A stretch of DNA of 64,000 bases from contig NZ_SORE01000013.1 of NCBI RefSeq assembly GCF_004366595.1, forward strand, positions 62,001-126,000, in the 5' to 3' direction. Made by a program: the position numbers and the translations under genes. Below the pieces are notes generated by a model, which did no database searches, was not told the origin of the DNA, and saw only the letters and a program-made list of their open reading frames with translations. This DNA is from Paraburkholderia rhizosphaerae. GTDB lineage: Bacteria > Pseudomonadota > Gammaproteobacteria > Burkholderiales > Burkholderiaceae. How positions within the stretch are numbered: position 1 is the first letter of the stretch; each line of letters starts with the position of its first letter. Shown here piece by piece: positions 1 through 8,695 of this stretch.

Positions 1-988
1 TCAGCGAACTGATCGGCATGCGCGCGCCGAACGTCTGCGCGGTCGCCGCGCTCTCGGCTACATCGCCGCGATCGGTTGCGGTGCCGTGTGCGTTCACATA
101 CGCAATCGCGTCGCGGTGCAACTGCGCGTCGTCGAGCGCAAGCTGCATCGCGCGCGCCATCGTGGTGGAACTCGGCTGCGTCATATGCGCGCCGTCCGAG
201 TTGCAGCCGAAGCCGACCACTTCGGCGTGGATGCGCGCACCGCGGGCGCGGGCATGCTCGTATTCTTCGAGCACCAGCGTCGCCGCGCCTTCGCCGACCA
301 CGAGTCCGTCGCGCGCCGCGTCGAACGGGCGCGGCGTCAGATGCGCTTCATCGTTGCGCGTGCTGGTCGCGTAAAGCGTGTCGAATACGGCGACCGCCGG
401 CCCCGACAGTTCTTCCGCGCCGCCCGCCAGCATCAGCGCCGCCTTGCCGGTTGCGATCGTTTCGTACGCGTAGCCGATTGCCTGACTGCCCGACACGCAC
501 GCGGAGGACGTCGGCACGATGCGGCCCTTCAGATCCCAGAACAGGCTCACATTGACGGCCGTCGTATGCGGCATCATCTGCACATAGCTGTTCGACGTGA
601 CATTGGACATCGAACCCGTATCGAGCATCGTGCCGAACGCGCGAATCGGCTCGACCGAGCCGGACGACGAACCGTACGCGACGCCCATCCGGCCGTCCGC
701 AATCGACGCGTCGTCGGCGAGGCCCGCATCCGCGAGCGCCAGTTCGCTCGCGCGCACCGCGTACATCGACACCGGCCCCATCGCGCGCGTCTTCTTGCGC
801 GGGTAATGCGTGGGCGTATCGAAGCCCGGCAGCGGACACGCAAGCCGCGTATGCAGCGACTCGAAGTAATCCCACTGCGGCATGCGCCGCACCGCATTGC
901 GGCCGGCCTTCAACGCCGTTTCGATTTCTTCCCAGCGGCTGCCGAACGCGGTCACGCCGCCCATGCCGGTAATGACGACGCGTTTCAT
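1..988 (-). CDS. Beta-ketoacyl-ACP synthase (FabF-like), 3' end cut by window edge
   Basis: Condensing enzyme that elongates an acyl chain on an acyl carrier protein, here probably the main ketosynthase of an aryl polyene pathway. About 329 residues are visible. The nucleophile region SSACVSGSQA places Cys at about residue 164, and the first active-site histidine lies in NAHGTATDRGD. The second histidine would lie beyond the window edge. The start MKRVVITGMGG overlaps the upstream ketoreductase stop by one base (TGATG), so the two are translationally coupled. It is the last visible gene of a minus-strand operon that continues off the left edge. The family is clear; the aryl polyene role is inferred from the neighbours. 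Confidence 0.9.
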   Translation of the reverse strand, partial: MKRVVITGMGGVTAFGSRWEEIETALKAGRNAVRRMPQWDYFESLHTRLACPLPGFDTPTHYPRKKTRAMGPVSMYAVRASELALADAGLADDASIADGRMGVAYGSSSGSVEPIRAFGTMLDTGSMSNVTSNSYVQMMPHTTAVNVSLFWDLKGRIVPTSSACVSGSQAIGYAYETIATGKAALMLAGGAEELSGPAVAVFDTLYATSTRNDEAHLTPRPFDAARDGLVVGEGAATLVLEEYEHARARGARIHAEVVGFGCNSDGAHMTQPSSTTMARAMQLALDDAQLHRDAIAYVNAHGTATDRGDVAESAATAQTFGARMPISSL

Positions 989-1713
989 CACACCATCCCG
1001 CCGTTCACGCCAAGCACCTGGCGCGTCACATAAGAAGCCGCATCCGACATCAGGAAGCTGACCGCCGCCGCGACTTCGGCCGGCTGGCCGACGCGATTCA
1101 TCGGCACGGTCTTCAGCGCATGATCGAGCGGCACATCGTCGAGCATGCCGGTTTCGATCAGACCCGGCGCGACGCAGTTGACGGTGATGCCGCGCGACGC
1201 GAGTTCGACAGCCAGCGCCTTGGTCGCACCGATCAGCCCTGCTTTCGCCGCGCTGTAGTTCACCTGGCCGCGATTGCCCATCACGCCGGATACCGATGCG
1301 ATCGTGACGATGCGGCCGCCCTGCTTCGCGCGCACCATCGGCATCGTCAGCGGATGCACGACGTTGTAGAACGCGTCGAGGCCGGTTTCGATCACGATGT
1401 CCCAGTCTTCGTCGGTCAGAGCGGGAAACGCTGCATCGCGCGTGACGCCGGCGCTGCACACGATCCCGTAGTACGGGCCGTGCGCGGCGACGTCCGCTTC
1501 GAGCACCGCGCGGCACGCGGCACGCTCTCGCACGTCGAACTGCAGCACGCGCGCGGCGCCGCCTTGCGCGGCGATGCCGGCGGTGACCGCCTCCGCTTCG
1601 CTGCGGCCGGTGCGGCAGCCGACGGTGACCGCGAATCCATCCGCGGCCAGTTGATAAGCAATCGCGCGGCCGATGCCGCGGCTTGCGCCGGTAACGAGAA
1701 CGCGGCGGCTCAT
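988..1713 (-). CDS. 3-oxoacyl-ACP reductase, FabG-like SDR
   Basis: Short-chain dehydrogenase of 241 residues that reduces the ketone made by the ketosynthase, using NADPH. The N-terminal nucleotide-binding motif is GASRGIG (about residues 8-14). The catalytic Ser lies in IASVSGV, and the Tyr/Lys pair in NYSAAKAG. PG...T near residue 190 is typical of the family. It overlaps the dehydratase gene by four bases (ATGA) and the next ketosynthase by one, so it belongs to the aryl-polyene-type operon rather than to housekeeping fatty acid synthesis. The pathway role is inferred from context. Confidence 0.93.
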   Translation of the reverse strand: MSRRVLVTGASRGIGRAIAYQLAADGFAVTVGCRTGRSEAEAVTAGIAAQGGAARVLQFDVRERAACRAVLEADVAAHGPYYGIVCSAGVTRDAAFPALTDEDWDIVIETGLDAFYNVVHPLTMPMVRAKQGGRIVTIASVSGVMGNRGQVNYSAAKAGLIGATKALAVELASRGITVNCVAPGLIETGMLDDVPLDHALKTVPMNRVGQPAEVAAAVSFLMSDAASYVTRQVLGVNGGMV

Positions 1714-2216
1714 GACTCGACACTCCCTTCGATAAATGCGTGAAAATCGGTCGGCTGGAACACCTTGATCACCGCTTCGGCGACGCGCGCGCCATCGTGA
1801 TCGATCGTGCATTCGTACGCGCCGTGGCCTTCGGTGCTGCGCAGCACTTCCTTCACGTCGATGCGCAACGACGCGCCGCGCGCGAATGCCGGCACATGCG
1901 CCTGATAACTGCGCGAGCCGAGCAGCACACCGGGCCGCGCGCGGCCGCCCGCGCGCATCGCGATCACGCACACGTGCGCGGCGATCGCTTGCGCCATCAG
2001 TTCGACGCCGATCCATGCGGGCATCGCGCCATCGGCATCCGCATACCATGCGTTGCTGTCGACCGTTGCATGCGCGCTCAGCGTGTCGTCGGTGCACGCG
2101 CTGACGCGCTCGACCAGCAGCATCGTGCCGCGATGCGGCAGGATGTCCTCGATCGGTGCGAACGCCGGATCGGCGTCGGTGGCGCCAAGCGCAATCAATG
2201 AGTTGGTTTCGCCCAT
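1710..2216 (-). CDS. 3-hydroxyacyl-ACP dehydratase, hotdog fold (FabZ/ApeP-like)
   Basis: A 168-residue single hotdog-fold protein that would dehydrate the 3-hydroxyacyl intermediate to leave the conjugated double bond of a polyene. LPHRGTMLLVERV near residue 26 matches the FabA/FabZ-type entry strand, and GVELMAQAIAAH the central helix, with the acidic residue expected in this dehydratase group. It starts seven bases after the ketosynthase stop and ends in a four-base overlap with the ketoreductase. A second dehydratase domain is fused to the AMP-ligase at 10499-12283, so the cluster carries two. Which one acts at which chain length cannot be told from sequence. Confidence 0.85.
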   Translation of the reverse strand: MGETNSLIALGATDADPAFAPIEDILPHRGTMLLVERVSACTDDTLSAHATVDSNAWYADADGAMPAWIGVELMAQAIAAHVCVIAMRAGGRARPGVLLGSRSYQAHVPAFARGASLRIDVKEVLRSTEGHGAYECTIDHDGARVAEAVIKVFQPTDFHAFIEGSVES

Positions 2217-2223
2217 CGTCTGT

Positions 2224-3432
2224 TCACCCTGCGAGTATCAGGCTGGCATTGCTGCCGCCGAATGCAAACGAGTTGCTCATCACATAGCGCAGGCCCGCGC
2301 CGCGCGGCAGATAACGCTCGCTTTCGACGAGCTCGAGCGGCGGCAGCGCCGGGTCAGCCTGTCCGTCCCAGCAATGACGCGGCAGCGCGGTGCCATCGCG
2401 CGCGAGCGTGAGCCACGCGAAGGCGAGTTCGGTCGCGCCGGCCGCACCGAGCTGATGACCGGTGTACGGTTTGGTGCCGCTTGCCGCAACGCCATCCGCG
2501 AATACACGCGCCATCAGGTGCGCTTCCATTTGGTCGTTCTTGCGCGTCGCGGTCGCGTGCAGATTCACGTAGCCGATCGCGGATGGCCGCAGGTTTGCGT
2601 CGCGCAGTGCTTCGCGCAACGCCCGCTCGCCGCCCACGCCATCCGGGTCCGGCGCGGAAATATGGTGTGCGTCGCTGGCCTCGCCGGCGCCGACCAGCGC
2701 GACCGGCCCTTCTTCGCGGCTCATCAGGAACACCGCCGCGCCTTCGCCGACATTGATGCCGCGGCGATTCACGCTCATCGGATTGGTGCGTGTCGCGCTG
2801 GTCGATTCAAGCGCCGCGAAGCCTTGCACGGTCAATTCGCACAGCGAGTCGACGCCACCGGCGACCACCGCGTCGCACAGACCCAGCTGCAGCAGCCGGC
2901 GCGCGGAGACGAACGCCTTTGCACTCGACGTGCACGCGGTCGACACCGTGAACGCCGGGCCATCGACACCCAGCGCTGCCGCCGCAAACGGCGCGACCGC
3001 GCCGATTTCCATTTGCCGGTAGTCGAACTGCGCGGGTAGCACGCCTTCGCGCGCCTGATGGGCGAACGCCGCCTCGGCGGCCTGAATGCCCGACGTACTG
3101 GTGCCGAGCACGACACCGATCCGCTGCGGACCAAAGCGCTCGCGCGCCGCTTCGACCTGCGGCGCAATCTGCGCGAGCGCGGCGAGCAGGATCCGGTTGT
3201 TGCGGCAGTCGTAGCGCGCAAGCGCGTCCGGCGGCGCGATATCGAGCGGGTCCATCACGCGGCCGACGAACGCATCGCCGATGCCGGTGCGAATCGTGGC
3301 CATGCCGCGCGCGTGTCCGGCGGCAAGCGCGTGCGCAATCGATTCGACATCGTGGCCGAGCGCGTTGATCATGCCGGGCGTGTGCAGATAGACAGGGCGC
3401 ATGGCCGTTGTGATGCCAGGCAAAGCGCTCAT
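2224..3432 (-). CDS. Beta-ketoacyl-ACP synthase (second ketosynthase)
   Basis: A 402-residue ketosynthase with a full Cys-His-His set: Cys about 167 in VSTACTSSAKAF, a first His in VNLHATATRKND, and a second in TGHQLGAAGATE. It is therefore predicted to be catalytically competent, unlike the chain-length-factor-like protein at 14234-15004. It overlaps the MMPL exporter gene by four bases (ATGA), and the dehydratase follows after seven bases. Aryl polyene clusters usually hold several ketosynthases, some working as heterodimers. A pairing between this protein and one of the others is plausible but not shown. Confidence 0.9.
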   Translation of the reverse strand: MSALPGITTAMRPVYLHTPGMINALGHDVESIAHALAAGHARGMATIRTGIGDAFVGRVMDPLDIAPPDALARYDCRNNRILLAALAQIAPQVEAARERFGPQRIGVVLGTSTSGIQAAEAAFAHQAREGVLPAQFDYRQMEIGAVAPFAAAALGVDGPAFTVSTACTSSAKAFVSARRLLQLGLCDAVVAGGVDSLCELTVQGFAALESTSATRTNPMSVNRRGINVGEGAAVFLMSREEGPVALVGAGEASDAHHISAPDPDGVGGERALREALRDANLRPSAIGYVNLHATATRKNDQMEAHLMARVFADGVAASGTKPYTGHQLGAAGATELAFAWLTLARDGTALPRHCWDGQADPALPPLELVESERYLPRGAGLRYVMSNSFAFGGSNASLILAG

Positions 3433-5849
3433 GCGGTTCTCCGGGAATGCGCGGGCATGCCGATCGGCGCAAGCAGCGCCGACACGGCGATGCCAAGCGC
3501 AAGCGTGACGCCGAAGCTGTGCAGCGCGGGCATCGAGCTTGCGCCGAGCGTGCCGAACGAAAGCAGCGTCGTCGCGGCGGACAGCAGCACGCCCGTCCAT
3601 ACCGCACCGAGATCGGCGCCGTCGCGCACGCACCCTTCGCGCAGAAACACCGCGTAGTTCGAGCCGACGCCGAGCACCAGCATCAGCGCGAGACAGTTGA
3701 ACAGGTTCAGCGGGATGCGCGCATAGCCGAATACCGCGAGCGTCACGACTACCGCGAGCAGCACCGGCAGCATCACCGTCGCGCCACCGTGCAGACCGTA
3801 GCGGAACATTGACAGCAGCAGCACGAGCACCAGCGCACCGGCCAGCCAGATCATGCTGTAGGCCCGATACTCGCCGAACAGCTTCGATACGCTCGCCGCC
3901 TTATCGACGAACACGACACCGGACGACGCATGCGCGACGGCTTCGAGCGAATGCCGGTTCGCGTCAGTCACGCGCTGCGGGATCACGATCGCCGCGTAGC
4001 CGTGCGACGCGGTGTCGGTTGCGCCGAGCCACAGATGGCGAAACGGCCGCGACCACGGTGCGGCAAGCCAGCGATCGAGCGTCAGTGGACCGGCGTTCGC
4101 CGACTGCCGGTACGCGGCGAGCCACGCATCGGCGACGCTGTCGCGAAAGCCCGCGGCGATTAGCGTGGCGCGCAGTGCGGCGGGATCGTCGAATACGCGA
4201 TGTGCGAGCAGTGTGCGATCGTCCGCCTGGCGCTGCGCGGACGGCACGAACGATGTGACCGATTGCCAGCCGCCCGTCGACTGCGTGTCGCCAAGCCTGT
4301 CGAGTGCGACGCCGAGCGCCTCCGCGCGCTGCAACACGATTTCCGGTGTCTCTGCGCGCACCACGAAGAACTGCGCGGTGTTATCGACGCCGATCGCCAC
4401 GCGGATCGTCTGTTCCTGCGCGGCCAGCGACGCATCGCGCTGGACCAGCAGATGGATGTCGTCGTCGCCGGACAGACGCAGCCAGCCGGGCGCCGACACG
4501 ATGAGCAGCAGCGCCGCGACGAGCCACGCGCGAGGTCCGCCGAGGCAGCGCTGCCAGCTCGCGAGCAGACGCGCGGCCGCGTCGAACAGACGTCGCGAAT
4601 CGCGTTTCGGCGCGTGCGGCAGCAGCGCCGGCAATAGCGTCAGCACCGACGCGAACGCCGCGCAGAGTCCGACAATCGCAAAGCACGCGATCTGCCGCAA
4701 TGCAGGAAATGGCACGCAAGCGAGAATCGCGTAGCCGAGCAGACTCGTTGTGAGTGCAACCGTCAGCGCAGGACGCACCGCGCGTGCGCCGCGCCACGGG
4801 TTCCACCGTTCGCGCGTGCTGCGCGCCGCACCGAGATAGACGACGAAATACTGAATCGAGTAATCGACCGCCTCGCCGATCAGACTCGCGCCGAACACGA
4901 GCGTCACCAGATGCAGCTTGCCGAACACCAGCAGTGTCGCCGCGAGCGCGCAGACAATCCCGAGTGCCGTCGATACGAAACCGAGCGCGAGCAGGCGCGG
5001 CGAGCGGAAGATCCATAACATCAGCAATGCGATACCGAATACGGAGACCGCGGCGATCAGATGCACGTCGCGCTCGGCCGCGCTGCGCGCCGCCTGCGCG
5101 TAAAACACCGCGCCGGTGCGCGCGAGCGATACATCGGGGAACTGCGTGCGAAGTTGCGCGTCGCCGCGCGACACCGCGCGCAGCACCGCCTGCTCGACTT
5201 TCGTTTCGTACGCAGAGCCCGGCAGCGTCGCGACCACCAGCACGCTGGTTGCGTCGCCACGGTGCGCCACCAGCAGACCGTCTTCGATGTCGAGGTTCGA
5301 CGTCGCGAGCGGCAACGCGGCCAGCCAGTGTTCGAGCCAGCCAAATGGATCGTCGGCGAGCGGCGTCGCGAGGCCTCCACGCAGCGGGTTATATAGACGC
5401 CGCGCAAGCGCGTCGTGCAGCGTGAGCGAGCCGTCGGTCAGCGCCGCACGGTCGGCCGGCGTCAGCAGACCGAACCGGTACGGCAGATACAGTGTGCCGA
5501 TCTGCGACAGGTCGAAAGGGGGTAACTTCGCGGTCACGGAGCGAAACGCGCCGCTCGCGGTCAGCATCGCGGCGAGATCGACGGCAGCGGTTTTCGCGTG
5601 ACCCGCATCGCGGCTCGTGACGACGAACACGGTGCGCTCGCCGAGCGCGGCCGCCAGCGTGTCCACCGCTTTTTCGGCGACCGGGTCGGCTTCGGTCTCA
5701 GGCAGCAGTTCGAGCAGGTTCGTCTGCAGCGGCGAAGAGGCGGCGAAGCGCCACGCGCAAAAAAGCGCCGCAGCCAGCGCGAGCACGAGCCATGCGGCGC
5801 GGATGCCCCAGCGCTGTCTGACGAGCCGCTCGCGCGCGAGAAGATCCAT
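3429..5849 (-). CDS. MMPL/RND-family exporter
   Basis: An 806-residue inner-membrane transporter with two RND-like halves. A first transmembrane helix (residues about 15-33) is followed by a large periplasmic loop, then a helical block with GEAVDYSIQYF, a second periplasmic loop, and a final block with GVGSNYAVFL. These acidic or polar membrane motifs are at the places where RND/MMPL proteins carry their proton relay. Proteins of this kind in aryl polyene clusters are thought to move the lipid product toward the outer membrane, together with a LolA-like carrier. Such a carrier is encoded directly upstream with a one-base overlap (TGATG). Transport substrate is inferred. Confidence 0.88.
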   Translation of the reverse strand: MDLLARERLVRQRWGIRAAWLVLALAAALFCAWRFAASSPLQTNLLELLPETEADPVAEKAVDTLAAALGERTVFVVTSRDAGHAKTAAVDLAAMLTASGAFRSVTAKLPPFDLSQIGTLYLPYRFGLLTPADRAALTDGSLTLHDALARRLYNPLRGGLATPLADDPFGWLEHWLAALPLATSNLDIEDGLLVAHRGDATSVLVVATLPGSAYETKVEQAVLRAVSRGDAQLRTQFPDVSLARTGAVFYAQAARSAAERDVHLIAAVSVFGIALLMLWIFRSPRLLALGFVSTALGIVCALAATLLVFGKLHLVTLVFGASLIGEAVDYSIQYFVVYLGAARSTRERWNPWRGARAVRPALTVALTTSLLGYAILACVPFPALRQIACFAIVGLCAAFASVLTLLPALLPHAPKRDSRRLFDAAARLLASWQRCLGGPRAWLVAALLLIVSAPGWLRLSGDDDIHLLVQRDASLAAQEQTIRVAIGVDNTAQFFVVRAETPEIVLQRAEALGVALDRLGDTQSTGGWQSVTSFVPSAQRQADDRTLLAHRVFDDPAALRATLIAAGFRDSVADAWLAAYRQSANAGPLTLDRWLAAPWSRPFRHLWLGATDTASHGYAAIVIPQRVTDANRHSLEAVAHASSGVVFVDKAASVSKLFGEYRAYSMIWLAGALVLVLLLSMFRYGLHGGATVMLPVLLAVVVTLAVFGYARIPLNLFNCLALMLVLGVGSNYAVFLREGCVRDGADLGAVWTGVLLSAATTLLSFGTLGASSMPALHSFGVTLALGIAVSALLAPIGMPAHSRRTA

Positions 5850-6622
5850 CACGACGCCCCAAATAGCGCGCGTTCCGCGGGCGTGAGCGCATTGACCGCG
5901 GTGCTGCCGGTGAAATCGATCTGCGTGACGTCGCCGCTTGCGAGCGTGATGCGCAACGTCTGCAGATACGCGCCGCCGCTCATCTGCAAGCTGCGGATCG
6001 ACTGGGCGAGTTGCGGCTGATTCGGCGTCAGCTGCATCTGCCAATGCGCGGTCGTGCCGCGCGCATCGACGTTGAATTGCGTGTACAACGCCGACAGGTC
6101 GCCGCCTAGCATCGCGCGCATCATCCGCGATACCTGCGCGACGCCTTGCGCGCCGCCGGAGTGGCCGGCACTTGCACCTTTTTCGCGCTGGCCGTTTGCG
6201 TTCACTTCGTTCACGCCGGCATCGCCGATCACATAGGTGGTCCGATACGGCGTGTCGATTTCCCAGACCACGCCGCGGTCGCGGTAAAACAGCAGCGAGC
6301 CGGTGCTGACAAGCGGCTCGCGCATCGCAGCGAGCGTCTGCGTTTGTTTGAATTGCGCACGCACGCCTTTCAGTTCGGCGAGGTGCGCGGCGATCGTCGC
6401 AACCAGTGACGGGTTGCCCGCTACCTGCGCGGCGGTTGCGTTGGCGCTCGTCGCGTTTGTGCCCGTTGTATTTGTACCCGTTGCAGCGGTTGCGAATGGC
6501 GCGCAGAGCATCGCAAGCGCGGTCACGGCTGCCATCGGGATAGCGAAAAGCGCGGCGACCCGCGCGACGCGCAGCCGCGCACCCACGGCCAGCCCGCATG
6601 ACATGCGATTCAACGTGCCCAT
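5849..6622 (-). CDS. LolA-like outer-membrane lipoprotein carrier family protein
   Basis: A 257-residue exported protein. The N-terminus has a hydrophobic segment ending near ATAA (about residues 20-47), followed by a low-complexity Thr/Asn/Ala stretch. The mature part resembles LolA: FKQTQTL, the strand LVSTGSLLFYRDRGVVWEI, then DTPYRTTYVIGD and QIDFTGSTAVN near the end. LolA proteins shuttle lipids or lipoproteins across the periplasm. Its place between a thioesterase and an MMPL exporter suggests it carries the polyene lipid and is not the housekeeping LolA. The start overlaps the thioesterase gene by 13 bases. Confidence 0.82.
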   Translation of the reverse strand: MGTLNRMSCGLAVGARLRVARVAALFAIPMAAVTALAMLCAPFATAATGTNTTGTNATSANATAAQVAGNPSLVATIAAHLAELKGVRAQFKQTQTLAAMREPLVSTGSLLFYRDRGVVWEIDTPYRTTYVIGDAGVNEVNANGQREKGASAGHSGGAQGVAQVSRMMRAMLGGDLSALYTQFNVDARGTTAHWQMQLTPNQPQLAQSIRSLQMSGGAYLQTLRITLASGDVTQIDFTGSTAVNALTPAERALFGAS

Positions 6623-7056
6623 GCGCGCTCCAGCTTGTCGAACACAACCGGCGGCGACACAAACTGCAATTCCTGCGTTGCCGCGTCGACCGCGACCTGG
6701 ATCGTGTAGCCCTTCGTCAGCCGCGTGCCGGACGCACGATCGAATATCTGATAGCCGATCTTCAGCCGGTTCTGATACTCGAGCAAGTCCGCTTGCACGT
6801 CGAGCACCTGGCCATACGTGGCCGGCCGCACGTACTTCAGATGCGCTTCGACGACCGGCCACAGGTAACCGGACGCCTGCATCTCGCGATAGTCGTAGTC
6901 GAATGCGCGCAGCAACGCCGCGCGGCCGATCTCGAAGTACTTCAGATAGTGGCCGTGCCAGCAAACGTTCATCGCATCGACGTCGTGAAACGGCACTTCG
7001 ACGCACGCGCTCGCGCTGAGCACAGGCGCGGTCACGGGCTTAGCGATCGCGTGCAT
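6610..7056 (-). CDS. 4HBT-type acyl-CoA/ACP thioesterase
   Basis: A 148-residue hotdog-fold thioesterase. The motif VPFHDVDAMNVCWHGHYLKYFEIGR contains the conserved Asp and the HGHY/FE residues of the 4-hydroxybenzoyl-CoA thioesterase group. The start is chosen at the ATG preceded by GAGGAGG. An alternative ATG six codons upstream lacks this spacing. It overlaps the ammonia-lyase gene by 17 bases and the LolA-like gene by 13. It could release the aryl starter or the finished polyene from its carrier, or edit stalled chains. The substrate is not determinable from sequence. Confidence 0.88.
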   Translation of the reverse strand: MHAIAKPVTAPVLSASACVEVPFHDVDAMNVCWHGHYLKYFEIGRAALLRAFDYDYREMQASGYLWPVVEAHLKYVRPATYGQVLDVQADLLEYQNRLKIGYQIFDRASGTRLTKGYTIQVAVDAATQELQFVSPPVVFDKLERAWAR

Positions 7057-8695
7057 CGCTGCCCTCCTCGTCAACCTTCTCGCGGGCCGTATCCATCAGC
7101 GCGCAAGCGGCGATTCGCGCGGTCAGCGCGCGTAACTCGTGTTCGAGCGCCCGGTCTTCATCAACGAACGGCGACTGCGCATTGACGCTGTCCGCGAACG
7201 CGGCAAGCGGCACGGGCACAGGCGTCGACGCGTTGCCACGCACGCGCAGCCGCAACGCCTGCACCGCGGCCAGCGTATGGGCGGCCGCTACCTGCTCGGT
7301 CAACTCGATCACGCGCAGGCAATCGCGCGCGGCGATCGTGCCCATGCTGACCTTGTCCTGGTTATGCGATTCGGTCGAACGCGAAAACACGCTCGCCGGC
7401 ATCGTCAGCTTCAGCGCCTCGGCCGTCCACGCGGACGACGAGATCTGCACCGCCTTGAAACCGTGATTGATCGGCGCGCGCGCAGGCGCCGCGCCCGACA
7501 GGTTGCGCGGCAGGCCGTTGTTGAATTTATCGTCGACCAGCAGCGCGAACTGGCGGTCCATCAGGTCCGCGAGATTCGCGACCGCGGTCTTCAGCGCGTC
7601 CATCGCGAATGCGATATGACCGCCGTAGAAGTTGCCGCCGTGCAGCACCTGTTCGCTGTCCGGATCGACCAGCGGATTGTCGTTCGCGCTGTTGAGCTCG
7701 TTCTCGATGTCGCGCCGTACCCACGACAGCGCATCGCGCGCGACGCCGATCACATGCGGCGCGCAGCGCACCGAATAGCGGTCCTGCAGCCGGTGGCCGG
7801 GCGTGTCGGCGCGGCCCGCGAGGTCCGCGCGAATCCATGCGGCCGCCTCAGCCTGGCCCGCATGCGGTTTCGCCGCGAAGATCCGCGCATCGAAATGCGC
7901 GGCGCGGCCGTCGAGCGCGACTGTCGACAGTGCGGTTAGCCGCGCGGCGATCCGCGTCAGATGATCGGCTCGCGCAAACGCGAGACAGGCGAGCCCGGTC
8001 ATCACCGCGGTGCCGTTCATCAGCGCGAGGCCTTCCTTCGGCGCCAGTTCGAGCGGCGCGTGCCCGAGCTCGGCCCATACGCCGCGTGCGTCGCGTTGAG
8101 CGCCGCGAAACAGCACGTCGCGCTCGCCGGCGAGCGCAGCGGCGACATAGGACAGCGGCGTCAGATCGCCGCTTGCGCCAACCGAGCCTTCCGACGGGAT
8201 ACGCGGCAACACGCGATGATTGATCAGATCGGCAAGCCGTTCGAGCAGCACAGGCCGCACGCCGGACAGCCCGTAGGCGAGCGAATTGAGTCGCGCGGCG
8301 ATCACCGCGAGCGTCTGGCCGTCGTCGAGATACGCGCCCATGCCGCAGCCGTGATAACGCGTCAGTTGCAGTGGCAACGCTTCGACCAGCGCCATCGGCA
8401 CGTCGACCACGCACGCTTCGCCGTAACCGGTCGTCACGCCGTACACCGTCGCGCCGGACGCGAGATGGCGACGCAGAAACGCCGCGCCGCGCTCGATGCG
8501 CGCGCGCCATGCGGGGTCCGCATTCAGCGTCACCGGTGCGCGGTGCTGCGCAATCGCGACCACCTCTTCGATCGTCATCCGACGGCCGCCGACCACGACC
8601 GGCGCCAGCGCGGCGGCTGTCGAACTGGTTGTGCGCGCATCGGTTGCGTGCTCACCCAACGTGCGCGTGCGGTCGATCAGATCATGCTCGGCCAT
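7040..8695 (-). CDS. Aromatic amino acid ammonia-lyase (HAL/PAL/TAL family)
   Basis: A 551-residue enzyme of the histidine/phenylalanine/tyrosine ammonia-lyase family. The self-forming MIO cofactor triad is in GSVGASGDLTPLSY. Other family marks are VYGVTTGYGE near residue 85, NSANDNPLVD, and STESHNQDKVSMG. The lid residue pair HG in RYHGCGMG is the position that helps separate His from Tyr/Phe specificity. His at that site is usual for tyrosine-preferring enzymes, so a 4-coumarate-type starter for the polyene is possible. The start follows GGAGAGG by a short spacer and overlaps the upstream fusion gene by 14 bases. There are no hut genes nearby, which argues against histidine catabolism. Confidence 0.9.
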   Translation of the reverse strand: MAEHDLIDRTRTLGEHATDARTTSSTAAALAPVVVGGRRMTIEEVVAIAQHRAPVTLNADPAWRARIERGAAFLRRHLASGATVYGVTTGYGEACVVDVPMALVEALPLQLTRYHGCGMGAYLDDGQTLAVIAARLNSLAYGLSGVRPVLLERLADLINHRVLPRIPSEGSVGASGDLTPLSYVAAALAGERDVLFRGAQRDARGVWAELGHAPLELAPKEGLALMNGTAVMTGLACLAFARADHLTRIAARLTALSTVALDGRAAHFDARIFAAKPHAGQAEAAAWIRADLAGRADTPGHRLQDRYSVRCAPHVIGVARDALSWVRRDIENELNSANDNPLVDPDSEQVLHGGNFYGGHIAFAMDALKTAVANLADLMDRQFALLVDDKFNNGLPRNLSGAAPARAPINHGFKAVQISSSAWTAEALKLTMPASVFSRSTESHNQDKVSMGTIAARDCLRVIELTEQVAAAHTLAAVQALRLRVRGNASTPVPVPLAAFADSVNAQSPFVDEDRALEHELRALTARIAACALMDTAREKVDEEGSDARDR

